From Rubripirellula lacrimiformis (GTDB lineage: Bacteria > Planctomycetota > Planctomycetia > Pirellulales > Pirellulaceae): a stretch of 64,000 nucleotides of DNA. A program made the position numbers and the translations under genes. Below the pieces are notes generated by a model, which made no database searches, was not told where the DNA came from, and saw only the letters and a program-made list of their open reading frames with translations. The DNA lies in contig NZ_CP036525.1 in the NCBI RefSeq assembly GCF_007741535.1, forward strand, positions 5,456,001 to 5,520,000, given 5' to 3'. Positions 8,199 to 20,000 of the stretch are shown piece by piece. Every line of letters starts with the position of its first letter. The stretch's first letter is position 1.

Positions 8199-8525
8199 AT
8201 GCCATTGTTCGAGATTGAAACCGAGGCGCACATCATCATCACTTGGGCCGAAGGAGAAGACGAAGCTCGCGAAGTCGTCGCGGATGCTTATCCGCATGAC
8301 GAGGTGCTACGTCTGACCAAGCGGCCACGGGACACCTGGGTCATCAGCAAGGGCGTCTTGGGGCTAACGACGACCAAAATTGACCCCTGCCTAGTGGCTC
8401 GCGATTGCCTGAGCCGAAGTGCTGGTGACAAGGTCAACGCCATTCGTCTGTATCGCATGGAAACAGGAAGCGATCTGGAATCCGCTCGACGAGCGATCGA
8501 ATCCAATATGGTCATGGGCTGGTAA
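8199..8525 (+). CDS. Small protein with ribosomal L7/L12 C-terminal-like region
   Basis: 108 aa from ATG 8199, preceded by CAGGAG about nine bases upstream. The frame extends upstream but this start carries the only good ribosome binding site. The last 30 residues (DKVNAIRLYRMETGSDLESA then RRAIESN) follow the pattern of the L7/L12 C-terminal domain, where a Lys-Val-X-X-Ile helix is followed by TG-X-X-L-X-X-A-K/R. Such domains occur outside the ribosome in small bacterial proteins of unknown role. The N-terminal half (ETEAHIIITWAEGEDEAREV) is unassigned. It is the first gene of a plus-strand series leading to the lipoprotein and ABC ATPase. Confidence 0.75.
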   Translation: MPLFEIETEAHIIITWAEGEDEAREVVADAYPHDEVLRLTKRPRDTWVISKGVLGLTTTKIDPCLVARDCLSRSAGDKVNAIRLYRMETGSDLESARRAIESNMVMGW

Positions 8526-8670
8526 CACGAAGGACGCTCTGGTCGTCGAGAATCGTCGACCGCGCATCGACTTGCGCCCCTGTGCTGCCATCCGATATTC
8601 CTTCTTCATTCGACTTCAGCCGGCTGGCCGTTGCCTCTGGCGTGCCGCTCGTTACGGAACTCGCCTCGAA

Positions 8671-11154
8671 ATGCCGCGTCTATCCACTCTGTTGATGCTG
8701 ATTTGCGTCCCGCTGATCGTCGGATGCGACGGCTGCCGCCGCGATCCGGATGCAAGGAAAGAAGAACAGGAACAGGCACCACTGGATGCGTTCACGATCC
8801 AGTCGCCCGACCCATTTCCCAGCGCCGGCATTTTGACCGACGGCGGTGTACCGGCAGGCCGAGCACTGAAGCCAGGACATTGGATCACTGCGTCGGTGGG
8901 GATCAAGAGCAACCTGGACGACGTTCGCGGCGAATTGATCAGCCGCGCGGGAACCAATAGCAGCGATCTGAGCACAGGTCGACTGAATTCCAGCTCCGGC
9001 TCGGTCGTCAATTCCAGGCCCGTCGTATTGCCGAAGGGTCAACTTCGACGATTCGATTATCGGATCTTGCCACCGGTACCCGACGGTGGCAGTCGCAAGA
9101 CCAGCATCCTAGGTGGTCGACTGGTCACGACCGGACGGTCCAGCACGGTCACCATCCCGACGACGCCATTCATCGCGATGTCGCCCGAGGAATACTTCAT
9201 TGTCATTTTGACCGAGCGGCCCGAGCGATTCACCAAACTTCGCGGAGCCGACTGGATCAAACCGTATCACGACAAGCTGGACTTCCCGCTGGACGGGGCC
9301 AATTATCGCATCGTGGTTGCATCCACCAAAGACATCGTCTCGATTGCGGAAACGATGTTGGACTGGACCAACACTGCCTATGTGATTTGGGATGATGTGC
9401 CCGAAGACGTGCTGATGCCAGACCAACGCCGCGCTTTGGCGGATTGGATCCGATTTGGCGGACAATTGATCGTCAACGGTCCCGAAGCGGCCGATGCGTT
9501 GTCCCGCGGGACACTGAGCGAAGTTTTGCCGATGAAGCCCAGCGGCCACATCGAATTGGACACCGATGACGGCAAACAACTGCTGCAATCTTGGCAAGTC
9601 GAAACGGACACATCCACCGGAAAGCAGATCGCCATCCTAGAGGGCCAATCGGGCCGGATCGCAGTCGACGGGGCACTGGCCGAGGATGCGGAATCGCTTT
9701 CGGGCAGCGGCAACCTGATTTTGCGACGAAAGATCGGTCGCGGCTGTGTGACTCAGTCACGCGTTGATTTGACCAGCGATTGGTTGGTCGATTGGTGGTC
9801 GTTCGACAGTTTCTTTAACGGGGCGATCCTGAACCGTTCTCCCCGCCGCTTTTTTCGAGAACCGGGCGGAGCGGTCCGGTTGATGGACACTGCATCGGGG
9901 AAGTTGACCGTTGATGCATCCGCCAACACTCATTTTCGAATCGCATCGCGAGATTCTCGCTTGGGCCGTCCGGGCGTCATGCAGTTGGACGTGTTCTTCG
10001 ATTCGGAAGTCAGCGGCGAATCGCGGGACGATGCCGCCGCGCAGGATGACCAACCGATCGCGGCGTCGGAATCGAGCGAACGCCCCATCCAAAAATCACT
10101 CCCGCCCCGTTCCAGCGATCCCTACACGCTTGTCGATGCCGCCACCGGCGTCGGCGGATGGACCGACACCAGTGAAGTGATGTCCGCATTTCGCGATGTC
10201 CTGCGTAGCGAATCGGGCATCGAAATCCCCAAGTCGACTCTGGTCATTCGTTCGCTCGGGTACTACCTGTTGGTGTTGGTGCCGATCAACTTCATTGTTT
10301 TCCGATTGATGGGACGATTGGAATACGCATGGTTGGCCGTCCCAGTGATCGCGTTGGTGGGAGCGATTTGGGTCGCACGGGCTGCCCGTCTGGATATCGG
10401 ATTCGCACGCAGCCAGACGGAATTGGCGTTGCTGGAACTGCAAACCGATTATCCGCGAGGACACCTTTGCCGTGTCGACGCAATCTACAACTCGTTATCC
10501 AGCACCTATCAGATGGACTTCGAAACCACCGACGGTGTTGCCCTGCCGATTCGCAGCGAACTGAAACGCAACGAAGTGCAAAGCCAACCGGTGTTGAAAA
10601 CGTCTTATGACGAGGGACCATCGCTTGCCGGAGTCGCCGTCGGCAGTAATCAGGTACGTTTGCTGCATGCCGAACAGATGATCGATGTGGGCGGTGTGAT
10701 CGTCATCGATCAGGCTGGCAAATTAGTGAATCAATCCCAGCTGGAAATCATGGATGTGGTGGTGATCGAAAAGACATTGGACGGAGAAGTGCTTGTCGCG
10801 TCGGTTGGCCTGCTGGGGCCATCGGCGAACGTTACCTTACGATTCCGGGATGACAATGAGATTGCATTCAGCGGCGAACTTCCAATGCAAACTTCCACAC
10901 TGATGCAGCGTCTGGGGTCACCGTCGATGATGGCGCCAGGATCGATTCGAATGGTCGGACGAATCGATACCGCCATGGGTGGAATGTCCATCGAACCGAA
11001 GGCCAACCAAGTCAACGCACAGACCATCGTCCTGGTGCACCTGCAGCACCCTGCGATCGCCCTCGGAAAACCCGACGCCAATCTATTGTCCGATCTGCAA
11101 CCAGTTCGCCGAGGACTGGGCGATAGCGAATTGGATTCGCAACCCGCAGAATAA
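8671..11154 (+). CDS. Large lipoprotein with GATase-like domain and C-terminal membrane segment, ABC-linked
   Basis: 827 aa from ATG 8671. The start MPRLSTLLMLICVPLIVGC is a classic lipoprotein signal with lipobox IVGC (Cys19); the longer upstream frame has no such feature. Residues ~200-290 (RIVVASTKDIVSIAETMLDW, WIRFGGQLIVNGPEAAD) look like the glutamine-amidotransferase-like fold seen in DUF4350 or GldG-type accessory proteins. Two adjacent hydrophobic segments lie near residues 530-575 (YYLLVLVPINFIVFRLMG, WLAVPVIALVGAIWVA). It ends about 100 bp before an ABC ATPase in the same direction, so an accessory role in an export system is inferred. No catalytic residues identified; exact function unknown. 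Confidence 0.75.
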   Translation: MPRLSTLLMLICVPLIVGCDGCRRDPDARKEEQEQAPLDAFTIQSPDPFPSAGILTDGGVPAGRALKPGHWITASVGIKSNLDDVRGELISRAGTNSSDLSTGRLNSSSGSVVNSRPVVLPKGQLRRFDYRILPPVPDGGSRKTSILGGRLVTTGRSSTVTIPTTPFIAMSPEEYFIVILTERPERFTKLRGADWIKPYHDKLDFPLDGANYRIVVASTKDIVSIAETMLDWTNTAYVIWDDVPEDVLMPDQRRALADWIRFGGQLIVNGPEAADALSRGTLSEVLPMKPSGHIELDTDDGKQLLQSWQVETDTSTGKQIAILEGQSGRIAVDGALAEDAESLSGSGNLILRRKIGRGCVTQSRVDLTSDWLVDWWSFDSFFNGAILNRSPRRFFREPGGAVRLMDTASGKLTVDASANTHFRIASRDSRLGRPGVMQLDVFFDSEVSGESRDDAAAQDDQPIAASESSERPIQKSLPPRSSDPYTLVDAATGVGGWTDTSEVMSAFRDVLRSESGIEIPKSTLVIRSLGYYLLVLVPINFIVFRLMGRLEYAWLAVPVIALVGAIWVARAARLDIGFARSQTELALLELQTDYPRGHLCRVDAIYNSLSSTYQMDFETTDGVALPIRSELKRNEVQSQPVLKTSYDEGPSLAGVAVGSNQVRLLHAEQMIDVGGVIVIDQAGKLVNQSQLEIMDVVVIEKTLDGEVLVASVGLLGPSANVTLRFRDDNEIAFSGELPMQTSTLMQRLGSPSMMAPGSIRMVGRIDTAMGGMSIEPKANQVNAQTIVLVHLQHPAIALGKPDANLLSDLQPVRRGLGDSELDSQPAE

Positions 11155-11258
11155 CGGTTCGGCCGCGGCGACTGATACCGCTGCCATCCGGTTACCGAGA
11201 CACCGCTGCTGAACCAACTTCGCCAAAACACCACGCCGCTAACCTACAGAGACAATCG

Positions 11259-12185
11259 ATGATCACGCTTCGCGGATTTGGAAAAGACTACGGCGATTTC
11301 ACAGCGGTCGAAAACATCGATCTGCAAATTGACGCCGGCGAGGTATTCGGATTCATCGGCCCAAACGGGGCTGGCAAGAGCACCACGATTCGTTTCTTGG
11401 CCACGCTGCTGCGGGCAACGCGGGGCAGCGGAATGGTCGCCGGATGTGACGTGATGGGCGACCCGGTGGGAGTTCGACAAGCGGTCGGGTACATGCCCGA
11501 CAACTTTGGCGTCTATGACGGCATGCGAGTGTGGGAATTCCTGGACTTCTTCGCCGTCGCGTACAAAATTGGTCGAACCGAACGCAAACAGATCATCGAC
11601 AACGTGCTGGAACTACTGGATCTGTCGCACAAGAAAACCGACTTCGTCAACGGTTTGTCACGCGGGATGAAACAACGTTTGTGCCTGGCGAAGACACTAG
11701 TCCACGATCCGCCGGTGTTGATCCTGGACGAACCGGCCAGTGGATTGGATCCTCGCGCCCGCGTGGAAGTGAAGGCACTGCTAAAAGAACTGCGGAAGAT
11801 GGGAAAGACGATCCTGATCAGCAGTCACATTTTGACGGAACTTGCCGACTGTTGCACATCGATTGGAATCATCGAGCGTGGGCAGCTGTTGATGCACGGA
11901 CCGATCGACAGCGTGTATCAACAAATTCGCCGCAACCGAATCGTCGAAATTCAGTTCATCTCGGGCAATGAAGCGGGCCTGTCGATCCTGCGAAGCAGCG
12001 AATCACTGCGGTCGCTTGAAATCCTGCCAAGCCGCGTGGTCGCAGAACTGGAGACGGACGACGAAGGACTTGCGTTGTTGTTGGAAGAATTGATCCGTGC
12101 AGGTGTCCGGATGAAATCGTTCAATGACCGCGACCCAACCCTGGAAGATGTCTTCATGACCGTGACGAAGGGCTTGGTAAGTTAG
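11259..12185 (+). CDS. ABC transporter ATP-binding protein
   Basis: 308 aa. Walker A GPNGAGKST at residues 34-42, signature LSRGMKQR around 133-140, Walker B VLILDEP from 153, and a switch His in SSH after about residue 185. It belongs to the CcmA/DrrA/NodI-type ATPases that drive ABC-2 permeases; the ~90-residue C-terminal extension is usual for them. It sits behind the large lipoprotein gene, 104 bp away, suggesting one transcription unit. Unusually, no ABC-2 permease gene follows: the stop is succeeded within about 60 bp by the 61-bp repeat array and then a gene on the other strand. The permease may be encoded elsewhere or the membrane part may be supplied by the lipoprotein gene product. 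Confidence 0.92.
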   Translation: MITLRGFGKDYGDFTAVENIDLQIDAGEVFGFIGPNGAGKSTTIRFLATLLRATRGSGMVAGCDVMGDPVGVRQAVGYMPDNFGVYDGMRVWEFLDFFAVAYKIGRTERKQIIDNVLELLDLSHKKTDFVNGLSRGMKQRLCLAKTLVHDPPVLILDEPASGLDPRARVEVKALLKELRKMGKTILISSHILTELADCCTSIGIIERGQLLMHGPIDSVYQQIRRNRIVEIQFISGNEAGLSILRSSESLRSLEILPSRVVAELETDDEGLALLLEELIRAGVRMKSFNDRDPTLEDVFMTVTKGLVS

Positions 12186-12242
12186 CGAGTAAAACAACTT
12201 GCCAAAAGATCCGGCCGTGGCCGGTGATAGCCCGGCAGACGT

Positions 12243-12669
12243 GGGCTTCGCGACGGGAGAAGCAGTGGCCGAAGCTCTTGGCGAGCTTCGCTACGGGGCG
12301 CTCGGGCTTCGCGACGGGAGAAGCGGTGGCCGAAGCTCTTGGCGAGCTTCGCTACCGGGTGCTGGGGCTTCGCGACGGGAGAAGCGGAGGCCGAAGCTCT
12401 TGGCGAGCTTCGCTACGGGGCGCTCGGGCTTCGCGACGGGAGAAGCGGAGGCCGAAGCTCTTGGCGAGCTTCGCTACCGGGCGCTGGGGCTTCGCGACGG
12501 GAGCAGCGGAGGCCGAAGCTCTTGGCGAGCTTCGCTACCGGACGCTGGGGCTTCGCGACGGGAGCAGCGGAGGCCGAAGCTCTTGGCGAGCTTCGCTACC
12601 GGACGCTGGGGCTTCGCGACGGGAGAAGCGGAGGCCGAAGCTCTTGGCGAGCTTCGCTACCGGGCGCTG
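12243..12669. repeat. Seven tandem 61-bp repeats (hairpin-forming)
   Basis: Units start at 12243, 12304, 12365, 12426, 12487, 12548 and 12609 with GGGCTTCGCGACGGGAG; 7 x 61 = 427 bp. Each unit contains GAAGCTC-TTGGC-GAGCTTC, a 7-bp-arm hairpin, and GCTTC...GAAGC around CGACGGGA, a second short hairpin. Because 61 is not a multiple of three the array gives open frames in all plus frames with similar peptides, which marks them as artefacts. Units differ at a few positions (AAGC/CAGC, ACGGG/ACCGG). Confidence 0.9.
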
Positions 12670-12679
12670 GGCTGATCGT

Positions 12680-13681
12680 TTAGAACGACAAGGTCATGCC
12701 CATCGTGGCACCGTGGAATCCGACATCAGCCGGTCCACCGAACGAAGGCAGGATACCGGGTGTGCTGGACACACTGGTGATCGCGTCGAAGGACGAACTG
12801 TAGTTAGTCCACAACTGCCATTCATAGCCACCGCGAAGCTGCACTTGGACAGCGTCGTTGAACAGGCCGCGTGAATACTGCAGCCCGGACGCCAACTCCA
12901 TCACGCTGAAGATCGATTCGGTCAACCGAACGGATTCGTCGGGGGTTCCACCGACGCCGTTGTTGACCTTCTTGTCACCGGTCAAGATTGCTCCGCGACC
13001 GCGTGCATAGAAAGCACAGCCCAATCCGATCGATCGCTGCGCCTCGCCACCGACAATGCCGCCGAAACCTCGAAAGATGTTTTCGCGAATCGGTGCCACT
13101 GGCAAATAGTTGACCATCGTTTCGACGAACTCGTTGTACCGCACACCGCCACTTAGTTCGAACGTCCAGTCGCGGCCGAAACTGAACCGGTCAAAGATTT
13201 CGAAGTCCAGCGTGTAGGTCTCCACCGACATCGACGCATCGACGGTATCAAAGGTGGCGGCCGCTTCGGCGCTATAGTCGAAATAGCGGGCGCGAAACCC
13301 CAGTCCATCGACGGTTCGATAACCCAGCGTCAGTCGGGGAGATGCTTCGATGTCAAAATCGACGTCATCGCTATCGACGTTGGGGTTCAAACTGTAGTTC
13401 CCTGATCGGTTGCCATCGGCGCGATTGTAGTGGAAGAACAGCACCTCCGATTCGCCGAACAGACCTGCTTTGGAGGGACATTCATGGCGACACCTCTGCG
13501 ACGACTGGCGAAGAATGTCCGCTTCGTGATGGCTGACGGTCGCGTCCGTATCGTCCATCGTGAACTGATAAGGACCTTGGAGCTCGGCATCGGACGCCGC
13601 CGCCTGGACGTGATCCAAAACGACGGATGACATCGCGCAGCCAAGCATCATGCAAGCGACGAGGTAGTTCTTGTAACGCAT
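12680..13681 (-). CDS. Outer-membrane beta-barrel-like protein
   Basis: 333 aa from ATG 13681 (MRYKNYLVACMMLGCAMSSV start; the frame is open 25 codons further but those lack a signal). After the signal peptide the protein alternates short amphipathic strands rich in Tyr, Phe, Trp and Gly (PRLTLGYRTVDGLGFRARYF, YTLDFEIFDRFSFG, FELSGGVRYNEF, LQYSRGLFNDAVQVQLRGGY, EWQLWTNYSSSF) and ends in MGMTLSF, with the C-terminal Phe typical of barrel proteins. This resembles Lpg1974/MOMP-like porins common in planctomycetes. Function is inferred: outer-membrane pore or structural protein. It converges on the 61-bp array. Confidence 0.78.
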   Translation of the reverse strand: MRYKNYLVACMMLGCAMSSVVLDHVQAAASDAELQGPYQFTMDDTDATVSHHEADILRQSSQRCRHECPSKAGLFGESEVLFFHYNRADGNRSGNYSLNPNVDSDDVDFDIEASPRLTLGYRTVDGLGFRARYFDYSAEAAATFDTVDASMSVETYTLDFEIFDRFSFGRDWTFELSGGVRYNEFVETMVNYLPVAPIRENIFRGFGGIVGGEAQRSIGLGCAFYARGRGAILTGDKKVNNGVGGTPDESVRLTESIFSVMELASGLQYSRGLFNDAVQVQLRGGYEWQLWTNYSSSFDAITSVSSTPGILPSFGGPADVGFHGATMGMTLSF

Positions 13682-14078
13682 TTTCAAACCGGTCCAACAA
13701 ATCGTGACATGAACATTCAATTCCTGTAATGGTTTCGACCCGACCTGCACGTCCAATTGTGCTGAATCTACGGGCTCATAACAGATAGCAGCAGCAGCAT
13801 TCGTAGAATCCGAAGAATCGTCAAACTTGCCGTCCCCCGAGCCAGCCGGAAGACCGTGAAACTTGCCCGACGGTCCGATTGTCCGAATTTGATCAAATCC
13901 GCGGCGTCAATTTGATGGCGATTCCCGATTCCAGCGTCCCAAGAAAGATGCGGTTCGACGCAAAGCGTTTGACAGTCGATAGATCCAGTTGTTGTGGCGT
14001 CTCACCTTTTGCAAGCAAAGGCAAAAGGGACCGAACGTCGATTCGAACTTTCTCGCTCGCGATTGTTTTGCAGCATCT
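13682..14078. other. Divergent intergenic region between barrel protein and giant gene
   Basis: 397 bp expected to hold the promoters of both neighbours. I cannot identify convincing -35/-10 pairs. The frame of the giant gene is open from 13989, but its LEPR-XLL-type leader begins at 14079. Confidence 0.5.
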
Positions 14079-17000
14079 ATGAACTGGCGCAACCTGATTG
14101 GTCTGAAACCAAAATTGAACGAAGCTACTGCAACGCCGCGCCAGCGAACTCGGCGTCTCCGCCGCGAGCGGGCGCGAATGGCGGAACGGATCTGCCGACC
14201 GAATATCCAGTCGCTCGAAAAACGCGAACTGTTGGCCGCCGACTTTGACCTTGGCAGCTACGCCGGCGTGAGCGAATTTTTGTTGACGGCGCAAAAATCT
14301 GGTAGCGACTTTAGCCTGTCGCTACGCGACCGCAGTGCACCGGGGACGCCGCTACTCGAGCTGCTGAATTTGACGACTCCGCAAGAGGTGTCGATCGATG
14401 GATCCACAGCGGACGACAATCTATACCTTGATTTCTCTAGCATCGCTGATGCCGACGCCGCGTTCCCTTCGGGCTTTCTAACGTCGATTGATTTTGTTGG
14501 TTTGGGCGGCACCGATTTGCTGGTGTTCCAAGGCAACACATCGGTCAACGAAAACCTGTCTGTCGACTCGGAAAAGATTCGCGTGGAATCGGGAGTCACC
14601 GTTTCGGCGGTCGAACAGTTGAAGCTCGCAGCCAAGTCGGATCGGGGCGTGCAAACGATCACGACCGGTTCGCCGGCCCAAACCGGCAGCCACGTCGCCA
14701 ACGTGCAGATCCAAGGCAGTTTGGCTGCAGCCGACATCATCCTGTCCGCGAAAACCCTGGGCACGGTGACGTCCACCAGCGACGTATTGCTCGGCAGCGC
14801 CGAAAACCGATTCACCGACGAAGCAACAATTGACATCCCAGGCGGATCATCGATCACTGCCGACGACTCGCTAACAATCCTGGCTCAGCGACAAACACGC
14901 TACTCGGCAACGGGCAGTCAGGCACTGAACCGAATCATCGGCGACACTTCGGTGACCATCGGCGCCGACGGCAATGGCAGCACGATCGTATCGGGCGACT
15001 CGCTAAGCATCCGAGCGGTTGATCAGGTTCGTGCGGATGCGGTCAGCGGCAGTGTGGATTGGGATCTATCCAACCTCAGTTCGCCGATCGACGCCGACGC
15101 CACCACGGCTCGGAATACGTTCATCGGTGATACCGAAGTGGTGATCATTGATTCGACGATCACGCAATCGACCACGGGCGGCGTGGGAACGACGATCGAA
15201 GCGCTGCGAGGCACCATCGGCACGACCGCGGTGCAATCGGCGTCCATCGTCGATAGTTCGCCGGTGCTCAGTTATACGGTCGCCTTGGGTGGAACCTATG
15301 CGTCGAACCTGTTGGTCGGCAATGTGCGAGCCAAGATCACCGGCGGATCGTTGGTCGCCACGGACGCAAACGTCACCGCCAACGACCAGTCCATTTTGAC
15401 GGCCAAAAGCGACCTGGCAGCCCGTGCGACAAGCAAAGCATTCCCCAGCACCGGCTTTGCCGCGGGAACCACCATCGCTTACAACGCAGCGGTAGGCAGC
15501 GGCCAGAACGAATCACTATTGGCAATCACCCAAGCCATCGCGCCGGAAACCCGCACCGAAGCGGCTGCAGAAACGATCGCACGCGTTTTCAACACATCCA
15601 TCGACGTCAGCGGGACCTTGTCGATCGTGGCGGATTCGACGATGGGCGTCAACGCGACGGTTAGCAACGCGGCCGAAACCGCAAGTTCGTCGGCACTGGG
15701 TTCAAGCGGTGCTGCAGCGGCAGGCGTGGTCGCCACCAACTTCATTTCGTCCCAAACCTTCGCCCTGTTGGACTTTGACGAAGAATTCCTGGTGCTTGGG
15801 GAGCCCGCCTTTGGAACCGTCCAGGTCGGCGGTGACCTGACGGTTTCAGCGGACGACAACGCATCGATCTATGCCAACACCAAATTGGTTTCATCCAGTT
15901 TGATCACCAACGATGGAGGTGTGTCATTATTGCAGGAAGCGATTGACAACTTGCTATCGTCCAACTTTGTCTCCACCAACACCGCTGCTTTCCTGACCTT
16001 CGGATCCACAGTCCGCGTCGACAAGAATCATAGCGCCGGTGGAACTGCCGACCGAGTCTACACCTATCTGGGCACCGGGTTGGATAGCGGCGGGAATCCA
16101 AGCACGTTCGACCTTAGCGGTATGGACTTTGACGACCTCGATTTTTGGCGTGCACCACAAACGGATATTCTGCCCACGGGTATGAACCTGGACAGCAGCG
16201 ATTCCGTCGCCGTCGGTGGGATTGTCACCATGAATGACGTTCGTGGCGGAGCGACCGCGACGGTGAACCACGCCGATATTGATTCGGCGTCCCTGACGGT
16301 GCAGGCCACCGAACAAGCCACCGTCTACGCGATGGTCGATTCCACGGTCGAGTCGTCCGGCGGCAGCGCATTCGGTGACGGCACCAGCCTAGCCGTCAAT
16401 GGAACCATCGCAACGAACAGTGTCATCAGCAGCGCCGTCGCGACGCTGAACGACAGCACCATCGTCACCGATGATGACGTGGATGTCATTGCCGACAACC
16501 AATCCACCATCAAAGCGATCAACGATTCGGTCACTCAATCAGGCGCCGACGCGATCGGCGTCATGCTGGCGTTCAATACCGTGGGGTATCAACCCCAAAA
16601 TCCTCTGTTCAATGCACTGGATACTTTGGTTTCCAGCAATATCGGAGACAAAAAACCGGCTGAAACCAAAGCGATCGTCAACGACACCACCATCGTCGCA
16701 GGCGGCGACATCTCGGTCACCGCGGACTCAGTCGCCGCGATTGAATCGGGACTGAGCAATTCGACCACATCTGCAGCGTCCGCGTTGTTCGGAGCCACCG
16801 GGAAATCGTTGGGCGCTGTCGTCGCGTCCAACATGGTCAATAGCGACGTCATTGCATCGATTGAATTCGCCACAGGAACCGGCGAAGACGATCGTGCGAT
16901 CACTGCCGGTGACGCGTTGTCGGTTCTGGCCACCGATTCGGCCTCGATCACCGCGGATACCACGTTGCTATCGGATTCGACCACCACCAACGACGCGGGC

Positions 17001-20000
17001 ACCAGCCTGGTCAACGGTTTGATCAACGACGTCATCGGACAATACGATTTCAGCAGCCATTCGGGCAGCCAAGCGGTCGGCTACTGGGATCTTGTTCGAG
17101 TCGCATCCGACTATGAACTACCGTCTAGCCCGGTAGATGCAGATTCGTTCGAAGCCGGTGTCGTCTATCGATACCTCGGTACATCCGCAACGGTCGATCT
17201 AAGCACTGCGGATTACTCGGACTACGGAACCTGGGTCAAACTGGATTCCTTCAACACGATCGGCAGCGGACTCAATTTTTCCGAGTCCAGCTCCGTCGCC
17301 ATCGGTGGTCTGGTGGTTCGCAACGACGTCGACGCGAATGTCGATGCACACATGGAAAACGTGATCGCCCAAACAGTCGGTCACGTGACGGTATCGGCAG
17401 TTGCCGATCAGACCCTCGACGCAACCACGGACAGCACCGTGAACTCATCCGGTGGCAGCGCCTTTGGAACCGGCACATCGTTGGCCGTCAACGGGACGAT
17501 CGTCACCAACAACATGATCGGTGGTGCCGAAGCGTACGTGGATGACAGCACGGTAACCACCACCGGCACGGGCGATCTTAGCGTCACCGCCGACAACAGT
17601 GCGACGTTCAGCGCGATCAACACCAACAGCACCAAAACGGGTGATACGGCACTGGGTGTGACGTTGGCTTTCAACCGTCTGGGTTACGCGCCGAGCAACT
17701 TGCTGTTCAATTCGTTGGACGCAATCTTGGGCACCGTCCTTGGCGGGACATCATCGGTGGGTGCCAAGGCATGGATCCAGGACACGCCCATCGACGTCGG
17801 TGGTGACCTGAACTTAACGGCAACCAACGAAGCAACGTTGACAGCGGACATTTCCAACGCCACGGCATCGGCGGCCGGTGCCCTGATCGGAGCCTCCGGT
17901 AAGTCCGGCGCCGCGATCATCGCCAGCAACCTTGTCAAAAGTGAGGCAACCGCAACGATCGACTTCACCACGGGAACGGGTACGGTCGCCACCGGCGGCG
18001 ACGTGAACATCCTTTCGAAAGATCGCGCAGGGATCGATGCGGGCACCGATCTGGAAAGCACTTCGGTCACCACCAACGGCGACAACGTCCTGGTCGACTT
18101 CTTTGGTCAGTTTGACAAGACCTACAGTTTCACGACACGCTCAGGCGATCGATCGCTAATCATTGGTGATAAAGTCCGCGTCGCGCCCGGTCACACCGCC
18201 GGCGGTGTAGTCGGTGGCATCTACCGATCACTTGCACCCGTTTCGACAACCGATCTTGCAACGATCAACTACGCCGATTCGCTGCTGTGGAGTCGTGTGG
18301 CGATCGAGGCAGAAGACTTCGATCCGGATTTGGGGAACGTCAGCGATTCGGATTCCCGGGCCGTTGGTTTGCTGTTGGTTCGAAATGATGTGCAAAGCCA
18401 AGTGCTGACCACCATGACCGCCATCAACGTTGACGCGGCAGCCGATATCAACCTTTCGGCACTCCAGCAAGCCGATCTGATTGCCGACACGACCGCGATT
18501 GTCACCAGCAGTGGCGGCAGCATGTTTGGCGAAGGCACGTCGCTAGCGGTTAGCGGAACCATCGCGACCAATATCGCACTGAGCGACGCGAAGGTCGACG
18601 TTACCGATAGCACGCTGACCGCCGACGGCGATTTGAACGTGTTGGCAGAAAACCGCAGTGCCATCGAAGCGACCCTGGACAGTTCCACGATCACAGGCGA
18701 TACCGCCGCCGGCGTCACCGCTGCATTCAACCTGTTGGGCGTCAAGCCAACCAACCTGTTCGGAACGCTGGTGGATACGGTCATCGGTATCGACATCGAT
18801 CTGCTGGTCCCGTCCCCGGCGGAAGTCAAGGCAATCATCTTTGACACCCCGCTTCACATCGGCGGCGATGTCAGCATCCATGGCGACAACTTTGCCGAAT
18901 TGAATTCGGATCTTAGCAATTCGGTTGAATCCGCCGCTTCCGCGTTGATCGGGGCGACGGGCAAAGCAGCAAGCATTGTGTTGGCAGCCAATCGCGTGAA
19001 CAGCGAAGCCGAAGCGGGAATCAAGTTCTCGTCTGATTTCGCGACCAAAACCGTGGTGGTCGACGGATCCCTTGACGTGCTGGCAGAAAATCGGGCTGGA
19101 AACTACAGCTCGTCGAACCTAATCGCCGCATCGGAAACGAAGAACGATGGCGGACTGAGCATTGCCAAGAACCAATACCGCGCCTTCGATCCCTCCGATG
19201 CGACCTACCTTAGCATCGATGGCCTGCAAACGCTGAACTTTGGTGACACTGTTCGATTAAGCAAAGGACATTCCGACGGCGGCGTCGGTGGCAGTCGCTA
19301 CAAGTACATGGGCGAAACCGCGGCCATCGATCTTTCGAAAACCGATTTCAGCGATACCGGATACTGGAAAGAAACATCCCTGGTACGGCTATTGGATACG
19401 CCCGGCAACATCGGTGATTCCGACTCCATCGCCGTCGGTGGGATTCTGGTCCGCAACGATGTCCGCAGCAGTGTGGATGCGTACCTGACGAACGTCACCG
19501 TCACCGCTGGGGATGTGTCGGTCGAAGCTTTGGAAACTGCGTCGATTGTCGCATCGATCGATTCCGTCGCTTCGTCATCGGGCGGCAGCGACTTGGGCGA
19601 GGGAACATCGCTGGCCATCAACGGCGTGATCGCTGCGAACCTGGTACTTTCCGATGCCGAAGCGTTGGTTACCGGCGGCAGTATCACGACCACCACCGGC
19701 GATATCGTCGTCCATAGCGAAAATGCGGCGTTTCTGAATGCACGCAACAAGTCATCTGTCACCACCGGAGACCAGGGCATCGGATTGACGCTTGCCTACA
19801 ACACCGTCGGTTACGACACACAGGACATTCTGACGCAAACCTTCGACGCCTTGCTGGGCACGTCTTGGGGAACGCGTGAAAAAGCCTCCGCCGTCCATGC
19901 GATCGTCACCGATACCCCGCTGGCGTCGGCCGGCGGGATCCACGTCACCGCCGACAATTCGGCCAAGATCAAGGCCCACGTCAGCAACGAAACATCGTCG

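Noticed and set aside
12199-12874. Three overlapping plus-strand frames with similar repetitive peptides
   Set aside because: The 61-bp unit is not a multiple of three, so the same repeat opens all frames; no gene.
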